A stretch of 64,000 bases of DNA from Lachnospiraceae bacterium (GTDB taxonomy: Bacteria; Bacillota; Clostridia; Lachnospirales; Lachnospiraceae). The notes beneath the pieces are model-generated. The model saw only the letters and a program-made list of their open reading frames with translations. It ran no database searches and was not told where the DNA came from. How positions within the stretch are numbered: the stretch's first letter is position 1; each line of letters starts with the position of its first letter. Shown here piece by piece: positions 54,206-63,249 of the stretch. The translations under genes and the position numbers were made by a program. Where the stretch lies: assembly GCA_017462755.1 (NCBI GenBank), contig JAFTQM010000025.1, positions 47,837 through 111,836 of the forward strand, written 5' to 3'.

Positions 54206-54411
54206 CTTCTTTCCTCGTTTCCGCGCGCTTTGTTTCCACATTTTTTATTACTTCTTTAGTATAACAGGTGTTTCTGACAATTCAACGGTGAAAAAACGAA
54301 AGAATTTCTTAACAAACTCAAACAAGTACTGCTTGCAAATTATTTCCACTCACTATATACTCAATAAAGAAACAACAAATATGCCTCTTGGCAGAATGGA
54401 GCTTATTACAT

Positions 54412-55818
54412 ATGAAACGAAATTCTTCTATCATAAGACTTGTCGTGCTGACCTGTCTGTTTTTGGTCTGCTTCGGTGCTATTCTCTGGTATATGCGTGA
54501 GCAGAAGCTTGCCGATACGGACAATCCTACCCTTCCGACGGTTACACCAACCACAGTGTTGCCTGCCGAAGCGTCTCCGACGCCAACCACAGTACCAACC
54601 ACCGGAAACGATGCACCGGAGAACACTCCGACACCAACACCGGATACGAATACTCCGACCAACACTCCGATACCTACTCCGGATACGGAGATTCCGACCG
54701 ATGCTCCGACACCTACTCCGATTACCGAAACTCCGGTTGACACACCGACCGTTACACCAATTCCAATACCGGGTACAGATGCTGATGTGACCCCTGCACC
54801 GGATGCCGATACCGTAACCCTTTGTCTGACCGGAGATTTGATGTGCCTTGCCGGACAGCAGTTTGCGACCGAGCTTGCGGACGGAAGTCACGATTACAGC
54901 GGAAGCTTTGCGTTGATTCAGGATTACCTGCAAAGCTGCGACTTCGCGATTGGAAATCTGGAAACCCTGCTTTCCGAGAGTAATCCTTATACCACTGCTG
55001 CAAAAGAGGTAAACGGCTCACCAAACTGTAACGCTCCGGCGGATTATTTGGCTTCACTAAAGGCAGCCGGATTTACTTCACTGGTAACTGCAAACAATCA
55101 CTCGCTGGACGGTGGCAAAACAGGTATTGATGAGACATTGCAGCATTTGGATGAATACGGCTTTTGCCATACCGGCACCTATGCCTCCAACGACACCACG
55201 ACCGAACGCTTTATTCTCCTCGAAAAAAACGGTATCACCATCGGTCTGGTAGCTTTTACTGAGTTAATCAACCAACGCGATTCCCTTCCGGTAAGTGAGT
55301 TAGAGCAGGTAATCAACTGCTATAGCGAGGAATTCGCTGCCGAAGTAATTGCCGCTGCCCGTGCTGCAGGCGCCGATTTTATCATTGCCTACAATCACTG
55401 GGGCAGCGAAAATACGCACGAGGTACGCAGCTACCAGCGTACCCACGCACAGGCATTGGCAGATGCCGGCGCAGACCTCATCATCGGTTCGCATCCTCAC
55501 TGCCTACAGGAGCTCGAATCATTGGAAGCCGCAGACGGCCGCTCGGTTCCTTGTTTCTATTCTTTGGGAAATTTGGTATCCAGTATGGCTCGTGACATCA
55601 ACAACGATACGGTATTACTGACAGTAACCCTGCACCGCAACGAAGACATCGTTGCTGCGGAATCCATGGACATCCTTCCATGCCATGTCTTTGGTTATCT
55701 GAACGGAAAACCGCATGTTATCGTCCCAAATACTCATTCCTTTGAACGAGCAGACCAGCAGACCGAGCTGCAGGAGGCTGAAGCACGTATTGCGGATATC
55801 TTGAAGCTGCCTCAGTAA
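54412..55818 (+). CDS. CapA/PgsA-family metallophosphatase-like surface protein
   Basis: A 468-residue exported protein. One N-terminal helix (IIRLVVLTCLFLVCFGAILW) anchors it, followed by a Pro/Thr/Glu-rich linker (about 40-135). The CapA domain has LCLTGDLMCLAGQQFA, DFAIGNLETLLSE, SLVTANNHSLDGGKTGIDET, IAYNHWGSENT, DLIIGSHPHCLQELE and CFYSLGNLVSS, with metal-binding His and Asp. CapA proteins act in poly-gamma-glutamate or capsule metabolism; the role here is unknown. GGAG is ten bases before ATG 54412. Divergent from the response regulator. Confidence 0.9.
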   Translation: MKRNSSIIRLVVLTCLFLVCFGAILWYMREQKLADTDNPTLPTVTPTTVLPAEASPTPTTVPTTGNDAPENTPTPTPDTNTPTNTPIPTPDTEIPTDAPTPTPITETPVDTPTVTPIPIPGTDADVTPAPDADTVTLCLTGDLMCLAGQQFATELADGSHDYSGSFALIQDYLQSCDFAIGNLETLLSESNPYTTAAKEVNGSPNCNAPADYLASLKAAGFTSLVTANNHSLDGGKTGIDETLQHLDEYGFCHTGTYASNDTTTERFILLEKNGITIGLVAFTELINQRDSLPVSELEQVINCYSEEFAAEVIAAARAAGADFIIAYNHWGSENTHEVRSYQRTHAQALADAGADLIIGSHPHCLQELESLEAADGRSVPCFYSLGNLVSSMARDINNDTVLLTVTLHRNEDIVAAESMDILPCHVFGYLNGKPHVIVPNTHSFERADQQTELQEAEARIADILKLPQ

Positions 55819-55859
55819 CAAAATATATTTTAAATAACAATAATAAAACGAACCATTTC

Positions 55860-55889
55860 AAAAAGCCGCTGCATATGCAACGGCTTTTT
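55860..55889. terminator. Bidirectional terminator
   Basis: AAAAAGCCG/CGGCTTTTT stem with an inner TGCAT/ATGCA pairing, between convergent genes. Confidence 0.85.
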
Positions 55890-55911
55890 GGGTATATCAC
55901 ATCATTCATTT

Positions 55912-57339
55912 TTAACGTATCCGCGGAACAGTCACAATAAAACTGGTTCCCTTCGTATATTGTGTCCGGATTTTGATTCTTCCGGTGTGAGCCATGATAA
56001 TCAGCTTTGCAATCGACAAGCCCAGACCATGTCCCTCTATTTTCTTATCTCGGACATCGTCCGCACGATAAAATCGGCTGAAAATATTGTCCAAATCTCT
56101 GCGCTTCATACCGATGCCGGTATCCTCTACCGTCAGCACGCAATCTCCGTGTACATTCTGACAAGAAATGCGTATCGTATCTCCGTCCTCCGTGTACTTC
56201 TGCGCATTGTCGATAAATACCCGAATCGCCTGCTTTAATGCCTGCTTATCTCCATAGACCCGGACATTCTGCAGATATGGCGCCTCGATATTGCGATTCA
56301 TCGAAACCAGCTTCGTTTCCTTTACCATTTCCTCCACGATCGGCCGCATATTAAAATACTCTTTTTTGAGCTTTAACGTCTTTTTATCGTGGCGCGAGAG
56401 GAACAACAGCTTTTCAACCAAATCCTGCATCTGCGCTGCTTCATTCGAAATCGCTTCGACCGATTCCTCTAACACCTCTTGGTTCCGGCTGCCCCAGCGC
56501 TTTAACATATTGGCATAACCCTGCACTACGGCAATCGGCGTCCGCAGCTCATGAGACGCATCGGACACAAACTGCTTCTGGCTTTCGTAGGAGGTCTCCA
56601 TACGGTCCAGCATATCATTAAAGACCTCTGCCAGCTCCCTAAGCTCATCGTTGGTTCCCTGAATATTTAACCGTTCACTATGCAGATTATTCATCGTCAG
56701 ACGATTTGCCGTATCCGACATTTCCTTAATCGGCTTGAGCAGACGTGCATTCTGACTTTTTGCCTCCTGCAAAATGCAAATAACGATAATCATATACAGG
56801 AGTATCATGTTCAGCAGCAAACGCAGCATCTGATTGTACTCCGGCGTCAAATTATAATGAAAGACCGCCTCATACAAAACTCCCTGCTTCAAAAGCTCCT
56901 CCGTGCTTTGTATCACAACACGATGCTCCGAATCCCACGGGTCAATATGTATGTTTTTCAGAAACAAAAAGCCTTCTACCTGAAAATCCCGGTCATCATA
57001 CAATACCTTGCCGCTTTCCTTTTCCAGAAAACAGACCCGGACTCCCTTGCTTTGGTATGGATTCTCTAACGTCGTCAAATCCATATCTCCGGTTTGCACA
57101 CTGACCAACAGTGCCTCTGCGCGCTCCTGATAATCCTCGCTCTGCACATCCATATATAACACTATAAATACAGCCATGAAAATCACTCCGTTGATAATCA
57201 TCAGCTTCATGTAATTCAGATTGATTCGAAAGGACATCGACAGGCGCAACCGTCCCAGCCACGCATCCTTGCGCTTCTGCAACGGCACCCACGTTTTCAG
57301 CAGAAACTGCCTCAATCCTTCTACAAATTTATCTTTCAT
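55912..57339 (-). CDS. HAMP-domain sensor histidine kinase
   Basis: A 475-residue kinase. Two membrane helices (about 45-65 and 165-190) flank an extracellular sensor of about 100 residues. HAMP (LLKPIKEMSDTANRLTMNNL), HisKA with FVSDASHELRTPIAVVQGYA (phospho-His) and HATPase with VFIDNAQKYTEDGDTI and GHGLGLSIAKLII follow. The architecture resembles ArlS/CssS-type kinases. It overlaps the regulator gene by 11 bases. Signal unknown; regulation of envelope functions is usual in this group. Confidence 0.92.
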   Translation of the reverse strand: MKDKFVEGLRQFLLKTWVPLQKRKDAWLGRLRLSMSFRINLNYMKLMIINGVIFMAVFIVLYMDVQSEDYQERAEALLVSVQTGDMDLTTLENPYQSKGVRVCFLEKESGKVLYDDRDFQVEGFLFLKNIHIDPWDSEHRVVIQSTEELLKQGVLYEAVFHYNLTPEYNQMLRLLLNMILLYMIIVICILQEAKSQNARLLKPIKEMSDTANRLTMNNLHSERLNIQGTNDELRELAEVFNDMLDRMETSYESQKQFVSDASHELRTPIAVVQGYANMLKRWGSRNQEVLEESVEAISNEAAQMQDLVEKLLFLSRHDKKTLKLKKEYFNMRPIVEEMVKETKLVSMNRNIEAPYLQNVRVYGDKQALKQAIRVFIDNAQKYTEDGDTIRISCQNVHGDCVLTVEDTGIGMKRRDLDNIFSRFYRADDVRDKKIEGHGLGLSIAKLIIMAHTGRIKIRTQYTKGTSFIVTVPRIR

Positions 57340-58021
57340 CCTTTATAATATACCCCACTCCACGCACTGTACTGATAATATGTACTCCGTATTTATCATC
57401 AATCTTCTGTCTGAGATACCGAATATACACATCCACCACATTAGTATCTCCGAAATACTCATAGCCCCAGACATTATTCAAAAGCTGCTCTCTCGTTACT
57501 GCTATATTTTTATTTTTGAGCAAATACTCCAACAGCTCATATTCCTTTTTGGTCAATGCCAGCTCTTCTCCGCCATAATGCGCACTGTGACTTGCCAGAT
57601 TCAGCTTCAGTTCACCGACTTCCAGTTCATCGGTTTTGACCGGCTCTGCGCTGCCCTTCTTGGCATGACGATTCAACGCCACACGAATACGCGCCAGCAA
57701 CTCCTCAATCGCAAACGGCTTGGTCATATAGTCATCTGCACCCATATCCAGTCCTGCTACCTTATCCGTCACATCGTCCTTTGCCGTGAGCATAATAATC
57801 GGAACCTCCGATTCCATACGGACTCTGCGGCATACCTCGATGCCCGACAATCCCGGAAGCATAATATCCAAAAGCACCAAATCCACTCCGGCGTGCAGCG
57901 CCTTGTCCAGACCGGTTCTTCCGTCGCTCGCTATCTCAACCTCATACCCCTCATATTTCAATTCCAGCTCTACAAAACGGGCAATCTTCGCCTCGTCCTC
58001 TACAACCAATATCTTTGCCAT
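57329..58021 (-). CDS. OmpR-type response regulator (ArlR-like)
   Basis: A 230-residue regulator. Receiver: ILVVEDEAKIARFVELELKY, LVLLDIMLPGLSGIEV (phospho-Asp), IIMLTAKDDVTDK, YMTKPFAIEELLARI. Winged helix: LALTKKEYELLEYLLKNKNI, VDVYIRYLRQKIDDK, ISTVRGVGYIIK. GAGG sits six bases upstream. Operon with the kinase, driven by a promoter at 58106-58134. Targets unknown. Confidence 0.94.
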   Translation of the reverse strand: MAKILVVEDEAKIARFVELELKYEGYEVEIASDGRTGLDKALHAGVDLVLLDIMLPGLSGIEVCRRVRMESEVPIIMLTAKDDVTDKVAGLDMGADDYMTKPFAIEELLARIRVALNRHAKKGSAEPVKTDELEVGELKLNLASHSAHYGGEELALTKKEYELLEYLLKNKNIAVTREQLLNNVWGYEYFGDTNVVDVYIRYLRQKIDDKYGVHIISTVRGVGYIIKDER

Positions 58022-58105
58022 ACTTTACCTCATTTCTGCATTGCTTTTACGCACATCTTCCCGCATGCGGCCGATTCTTCTGCCGCCATGCGCCCTTCTG
58101 TCCTT

Positions 58106-58134
58106 ATTGTAACGGCATCCGCTTCTATATTCAA
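58106..58134 (-). promoter_or_regulatory. Promoter of the ArlRS-like operon
   Basis: Minus strand TTGAAT, 17 bases, TACAAT, about 85 bases before the regulator start. It separates this operon from the AEC gene upstream. Confidence 0.55.
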
Positions 58135-58155
58135 GTTAAAGTTTGCTTAAAGAAT

Positions 58156-59076
58156 TTACAGCAGCAGGCTCATGACCGGTATGGTCACTACGCTGAGCAG
58201 CGTTCCCAGCAATACCATATTTGCCGCCGTTTCCTGCCCCTGCTCCAGCATCTCTGCAAAATTCAGTACCACACTCGCTACCGGCGTACTTGCCAGCACA
58301 AACAGCGTCTGCTTCATAATCGGGTCAACCGGAAGCAGCATTGCTAGACCTAACGCCAGCAAAGGCATAACAATCTGCTTAACAAAAATCACGGCATACT
58401 GCAGCGCATCCGTAAATATCGGACGAATCCGCATGGTTGCCAGTCGCATTCCCATGACCAGCATACAAAGAGGAGTCGTCATACGGCCAAGCAGCGTAAT
58501 CATTCCCTCTATCTGCTCATGAAAGGTAATCCCGCTCACAAAAATCGGAATTGCCACAACCATCGACAGTACCGCCGGATTTAATACCAGCTTTTTCACA
58601 CTGATATATTTTTTATCCTGCGTAATAATATACGAGGCCGCCGTCCAACTCAAAACACTCATTGCGAGAAAAAATGAAAGTGAATAGAGTACTGTCTCCG
58701 GATGCTCCGGGAACAACGCCTCCAAAAGCGGCACGCCCATAAACGTACAATTTCCCAGCGTTGTTGCCAGCGTACAGATGCGATATTTGATGTCCGCATG
58801 CTTTTTGCGAAATACGAGGTAAAATGCCAGAAGCAACGCTCCCTGCAAAACCAGCGTGATTACAAAAAACAGCAGCATATCCCGCACCAGCTTTATCGAA
58901 AAATCCACCTTCCAAAAGGAGTAAATCGTCAGACATGGCTGGCAGACATACATCAGCACCTTCGCAAATGCCGAAATAGAGCCTTCGCCTATCATTTTTG
59001 TTTTTACCAGCAAATACCCCGGCACTGCATACAGGAGCATTACCACCACTGCCATTAATGTAATTGAAAAAAACAT
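58156..59076 (-). CDS. AEC (auxin efflux carrier) family transporter
   Basis: A 306-residue membrane protein with ten predicted helices in two halves. KVLMYVCQPCLTIYSFWKVD and TTPLCMLVMGMRLATMRIRP are the family's crossover-type segments; TLGNCTFMGVPLLEALFPEH is also typical. AEC members move malate, malonate or other organic acids; substrate unknown. It begins 12 bases after the hybrid kinase stop (AGAGG before the ATG), so it is the last gene of the signalling operon. A transporter there could be a co-sensor or the output. Confidence 0.9.
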   Translation of the reverse strand: MFFSITLMAVVVMLLYAVPGYLLVKTKMIGEGSISAFAKVLMYVCQPCLTIYSFWKVDFSIKLVRDMLLFFVITLVLQGALLLAFYLVFRKKHADIKYRICTLATTLGNCTFMGVPLLEALFPEHPETVLYSLSFFLAMSVLSWTAASYIITQDKKYISVKKLVLNPAVLSMVVAIPIFVSGITFHEQIEGMITLLGRMTTPLCMLVMGMRLATMRIRPIFTDALQYAVIFVKQIVMPLLALGLAMLLPVDPIMKQTLFVLASTPVASVVLNFAEMLEQGQETAANMVLLGTLLSVVTIPVMSLLL

Positions 59077-59088
59077 GTTAGACCTCTC

Positions 59089-61755
59089 TTAAAACAAACT
59101 GCTTCCTAGTTCGTAATCCATTTCCTCACAGGCATCCCTTGCTTTCTCTAACCGCTCACGCTCTTCCGACACCAGTGCTGCCTCCGGCAATGCACTCAAC
59201 GCCGCAATCGCCTGCTGTGCCTGCTCCAGCTGGTAACTGTCAAACGCTTCCTTTAGCTGTGCAAACAGCTCCTCCTTCGATGCCGCGAATGCCTCTGCCT
59301 GCTCTTCCTCCTTCGGTAAAAGCATCAGCTCCAGTGAAATCTCTTCCACCGTTTCCCGAATCTCTGCGAGAAAATCCGGCAGCCAGTTTTCAATAAACCT
59401 GTGATTTTCCGTCTTTGCCGCCATCTCCATAATTTCAGCTGTCTTTGCCAGCGCTTCTCTGGAAATCTGATTGCAAAAGCCCTTGATACCGTGTACCTTA
59501 ATCCGAAATAGGTCGATATCCTCCGTAGCATATTCCGGCAGCTTCTCCACCAGCTCCTCAAGCTCCTTGCAAACGGACTCCATCATTCGTCGATACAGCT
59601 TTTGCTCACGCCGGTCTGTGCTAAGGGTATTTTCAACCCTCTGACGACAGCTCATCGGTAAATACTGTTCCAAAAGCTGATTCAATTTATTCAAGGAAAT
59701 CGGTTTTCCTAAAAATGCATTTAAACCGGCAGCCTGACTTTCCTGCCTTGTCCGGTCGGACAAATCTGCCGTCAGCAATACTAACGGCACCTGATTTCCC
59801 GCTTCCTTCAACCGCCGCGCCGTTTCGATACCTGTCATCCCCGGCATCATCTGGTCTAAAAAAATCAAATGATAGTTCTCGCGCTGCACCTGCTCCAATG
59901 CTTCTGCACCGCCTTCTACCGTATCTACCTGCAGCTGCCACTGCGCCAACAGCTCTTCAAATATTTCACGATTTACCTTCAAATCATCTGCCAGCAATAC
60001 TCTCGCCGTCGGATACACATAGGATGGCCGCGTCGGACGCAAAAGCCCGTTTTCACTCGTCAGCAGCATTTCCTTCGTAAACTGCTGCTCCGGCTTCCAC
60101 TCATCACCTGCTAAGTCCTGATAGAAGGTTACATAAAACGTGGAGCCTGAGACTCCGTCGCTCTCTGCCCGCACCGTACCGCCAAGCTGCATTACCAGCT
60201 GCCATACTATATTTAAACCAAGTCCGATGCCGCCCTGCTCACTTGCAAAGGTCTCGTACTCCAAAAATACCTTCTCTAACTGCTCCTTGCTCATACCAAT
60301 TCCAGTATCCGAAATCCTGCATTCCAAACAAACGCATTCCTCGCCTTCCTTTCGGCAGGAAAGCTCACAAAATATCTCTCCCTCATGCGTATATTTTACC
60401 GCATTCGAAAGGAGATTCTGAAAAATTTCGCGCACACGCAGCTCATCGCCCATCAGCATCTTCGGATAACCGTTCGGAAAATGTACCCGAAAATCTACCG
60501 GCTTGTCCTTCAAATTGATAATGCACATCTGCGCAATTTCCTTCAACAACCGCTCCAAGCTGTACGGCTGATGCGAAAACTCCAGCTTTCCCACACCCAG
60601 CTTAGAATATTCCAAAATGTCATTTACCAGCTGCAACAGCATCCGACTGGAATCCTTAATCTGCATAACCGCCGCTCTGGTTCTTGCTGCCAAATCCTTC
60701 TTTACAATCAAACTGTCACTCAGACCGATAATCGCGTGCAATGGACTGCGCAAGTCATGACTGATACTGGCAAGAAACTTTCCCCTCATTACATTCTGCT
60801 CTTCCGCAAATTGCTTTAACCGCTCCAACTCCCGCAGCTCCTGCTTCTGCTTGGAAATATCCACAGCTGAAAGAATGTAACCGCTGCATTTTCCGCGTTT
60901 ATACACCGTTTTCAGCTGACACCGGTAATCCTTTCCGCCAAACACGACCTCCTGCATCTGTTCCGGCTGTTGCTGTAAATACTTAATCTTCTCCCGATAC
61001 AGATGCTCACTCTTTCTTTTTCTTTTACGCACCATTTCTCCCTCGAACAATTCCTTTGCTACATGGTTTGCCGACAAATAATAAAACCTGCGGTCAAACA
61101 AAACCGTAGCAATCTCCGAGGTATCATACAAATTTTCCTGCATATATGCAGTGGTATCCGTCAGTTGATCCGTCTTTAATAAATAATAAATAATAATACA
61201 CGAACCAACCAAAATACACGGAAGTATCACATTACCCTTTATAAACGAAAGATTTCTGCACTGCAGTGTAACGATAGGAAGCAAAAAAGACAAATACGTT
61301 AAATTTGCTGCCCAATGCTCTCTTTGTGTAAGAGCTTGTCTGGTAAATACATAAATGCCGATTCCCAGTACAAATAATACATAGATTGTTGCAAATTGAA
61401 AAAGATAAGGCCGATACCACTCCGTTTCTTCTCTTGGAATAAAGATAACCATGCTTCCTACCCAAATAGGAATTCCTACAAGCGCCTCTCCCCACTTTGG
61501 CAACCGGACATTACAAAAATCCAGCTCATAATGCAACAAAATATACATTCCCTGTAACAGTAAAAAATCCTCAATCCGCCTCAACACCAATGTATTACCT
61601 ACCGAACATCGGATAATAAGGCAAACATTTACCACTCCAATCAAACCTAAATACAACGGGAGCAGTCGGTGTGCTCGCGTATTGATTCCGGATGTCATAT
61701 AACTGTATAATACAAAAAGCGTTATAAACAAACAAAAACATTGCAATCCTAACAT
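59089..61755 (-). CDS. Hybrid sensor histidine kinase with receiver and HPt domains
   Basis: An 888-residue phosphorelay kinase. Seven hydrophobic helices (1-195) form the sensor. Then come a PAS-like region (about 210-310), HisKA with FLASISHDLRSPLHAIIGLS (His333), HATPase (FQNLLSNAVKYTHEGE, GGIGLGLNIV), a receiver with LIFLDQMMPGMTG (Asp634) and a C-terminal HPt with KVHGIKGFCNQI (His755). A further alpha-helical tail follows. The HPt gives a route to a separate receiver, and the gene next upstream encodes one (HD-GYP-REC). ATG 61755 has GGAG five bases upstream. Ligand unknown. Confidence 0.92.
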   Translation of the reverse strand: MLGLQCFCLFITLFVLYSYMTSGINTRAHRLLPLYLGLIGVVNVCLIIRCSVGNTLVLRRIEDFLLLQGMYILLHYELDFCNVRLPKWGEALVGIPIWVGSMVIFIPREETEWYRPYLFQFATIYVLFVLGIGIYVFTRQALTQREHWAANLTYLSFLLPIVTLQCRNLSFIKGNVILPCILVGSCIIIYYLLKTDQLTDTTAYMQENLYDTSEIATVLFDRRFYYLSANHVAKELFEGEMVRKRKRKSEHLYREKIKYLQQQPEQMQEVVFGGKDYRCQLKTVYKRGKCSGYILSAVDISKQKQELRELERLKQFAEEQNVMRGKFLASISHDLRSPLHAIIGLSDSLIVKKDLAARTRAAVMQIKDSSRMLLQLVNDILEYSKLGVGKLEFSHQPYSLERLLKEIAQMCIINLKDKPVDFRVHFPNGYPKMLMGDELRVREIFQNLLSNAVKYTHEGEIFCELSCRKEGEECVCLECRISDTGIGMSKEQLEKVFLEYETFASEQGGIGLGLNIVWQLVMQLGGTVRAESDGVSGSTFYVTFYQDLAGDEWKPEQQFTKEMLLTSENGLLRPTRPSYVYPTARVLLADDLKVNREIFEELLAQWQLQVDTVEGGAEALEQVQRENYHLIFLDQMMPGMTGIETARRLKEAGNQVPLVLLTADLSDRTRQESQAAGLNAFLGKPISLNKLNQLLEQYLPMSCRQRVENTLSTDRREQKLYRRMMESVCKELEELVEKLPEYATEDIDLFRIKVHGIKGFCNQISREALAKTAEIMEMAAKTENHRFIENWLPDFLAEIRETVEEISLELMLLPKEEEQAEAFAASKEELFAQLKEAFDSYQLEQAQQAIAALSALPEAALVSEERERLEKARDACEEMDYELGSSLF

Positions 61756-61785
61756 AAGCACTCCATTCTGCCCCCGCAGCTTATA

Positions 61786-63225
61786 TTACACATCCATCCA
61801 ATTTTCTAAGATGCGCTTTATCTCCGTTTTAATATATGCCGGCTTGTACGGGCGAAGAATATATCCCGCCGCATTCAGTTCGCGGCATCTCGTTACAGTA
61901 ACCTTGTCGCAGAGAACCGTTACAAACAAAATCGGTACTCTCTGATTGGTCATTTCCTGAATTCGCTTTGCCGTCTCCAGACCATCCATATCCGGCATAT
62001 CAATATCCATAATAATCAAATCCGGTGGTGAATACTTTTCCATATAGTGAATTGCCTGTGTACCGGAACGCAGCAAAATCACGTCATAATAATCCTTCAA
62101 AATATCCTGCAGTAACAACAGATTTGGCTTCATATCGTCAATCGCCATGATACGATAGCGCCGCAGCGGCTTTATCATCTGCTTGCGTTCCTGCTCCTGC
62201 TCTTCTAAGTTCTCCTGCTCTCTGGCATCCCGAATCGTCAGATTCAAATTTTCCGGTGCCGTCAAATCCAGCATCGTATGGTCATAAAGCTTCAAAATTG
62301 GCCGCAGATTGTAAATACCTGCATTCTCATAAATTACCGCCCGGCGTCCGTCCGACAACACTACCTCTGTTCCCTTCGGATACAACGGCACATAATTCAG
62401 CAAGGTCGTCACAACCGCCTGATCAAACATAATACCGCAACCGCCCATCAGATATTCCGTCGCCTCATACGGCGAATACGGCTCCTTGTACGGACGCTTT
62501 GCAATCAGTGCATCATATACATCTGCCACATGCAAAATTTTTGTAAACAAGGTCTGTTCCGAACCCTCAATTCCCAATGGATATCCGCTGCCGTCCACAT
62601 TTTCATGGTGACAGAGTACCGCACTCTTTACATAAGCAGAAAGGTCAGTCCGGTCACAAATCATCTCATAGGAACGCATTGCGTGCGACTGCATAATCTG
62701 AAATTCTTCCTGCGTCAGCCGGCTCGGCTTATTCAAAATCTCCTGCGGTATCGTCAGCTTACCGAAATCATGCAAAACGGCTGCCGTTACCAGATACTCC
62801 ATTTCTTCCTCATTCAGCTTCATACCGGTACCAATAACACAGCTAAGCACCGCTACATTTACCGAGTGCGCATAGGTATAGTCATCATAGGAACGCAAAT
62901 CAGTCATATCTAAGGACAATTGATCCTTTGACAAAATCTCATCTACAATTTTCTTTGCAATATTCTTGCAGCCATCAATATTATTATTCTTAATGCAAGC
63001 AATTCCCTCCGTCCGTAACGCGGACGGAATCGCACTTTCTACCTCAATATCCTCCGACAGCTCATCCTGTATATAAACCCCATCAAAACCATAGGATTTC
63101 AGCCTTTCAATATAACCCTCCGTTAATATTACATTATGTCCTGCCAAAGTGCGCCCATGGGAATCAAAGATATCGTATGCCAATATCATTCCCGGCTCTG
63201 CTTTTGTTAACTGAACATACCTCAT
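61786..63225 (-). CDS. HD-GYP phosphodiesterase with C-terminal receiver domain
   Basis: A 479-residue protein. The N-terminus (1-95) is a sensor-like cap. HD-GYP spans about 110-300: AHSVNVAVLS, LHDFGKLTIP (His152, Asp153), HHENVDGSGYP (206-216), LHVADVYDALIAKRPYKEPY. This is the family that breaks down cyclic-di-GMP. The receiver lies at the C-terminus (about 355-479), with IDD, DLIIMDIDMPDMDG (Asp407) and LRPYKPAYIKTEI. Receivers are usually N-terminal, so the order is reversed. It sits 30 bases from the hybrid kinase and probably receives phosphate from its HPt. Confidence 0.93.
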   Translation of the reverse strand: MRYVQLTKAEPGMILAYDIFDSHGRTLAGHNVILTEGYIERLKSYGFDGVYIQDELSEDIEVESAIPSALRTEGIACIKNNNIDGCKNIAKKIVDEILSKDQLSLDMTDLRSYDDYTYAHSVNVAVLSCVIGTGMKLNEEEMEYLVTAAVLHDFGKLTIPQEILNKPSRLTQEEFQIMQSHAMRSYEMICDRTDLSAYVKSAVLCHHENVDGSGYPLGIEGSEQTLFTKILHVADVYDALIAKRPYKEPYSPYEATEYLMGGCGIMFDQAVVTTLLNYVPLYPKGTEVVLSDGRRAVIYENAGIYNLRPILKLYDHTMLDLTAPENLNLTIRDAREQENLEEQEQERKQMIKPLRRYRIMAIDDMKPNLLLLQDILKDYYDVILLRSGTQAIHYMEKYSPPDLIIMDIDMPDMDGLETAKRIQEMTNQRVPILFVTVLCDKVTVTRCRELNAAGYILRPYKPAYIKTEIKRILENWMDV

Positions 63226-63249
63226 ACCTTCTCCATTCCGGACCGGCTA

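Noticed and set aside
54288-54500. 70-residue plus-strand frame overlapping the CapA start.
   Set aside because: It overlaps the real CapA start in another frame and has no domain or ribosome site.
58040-58100. 19-codon leader peptide (MAAEESAACGK...) before the ArlR-like regulator.
   Set aside because: The ribosome site is weak and no attenuator structure accompanies it.
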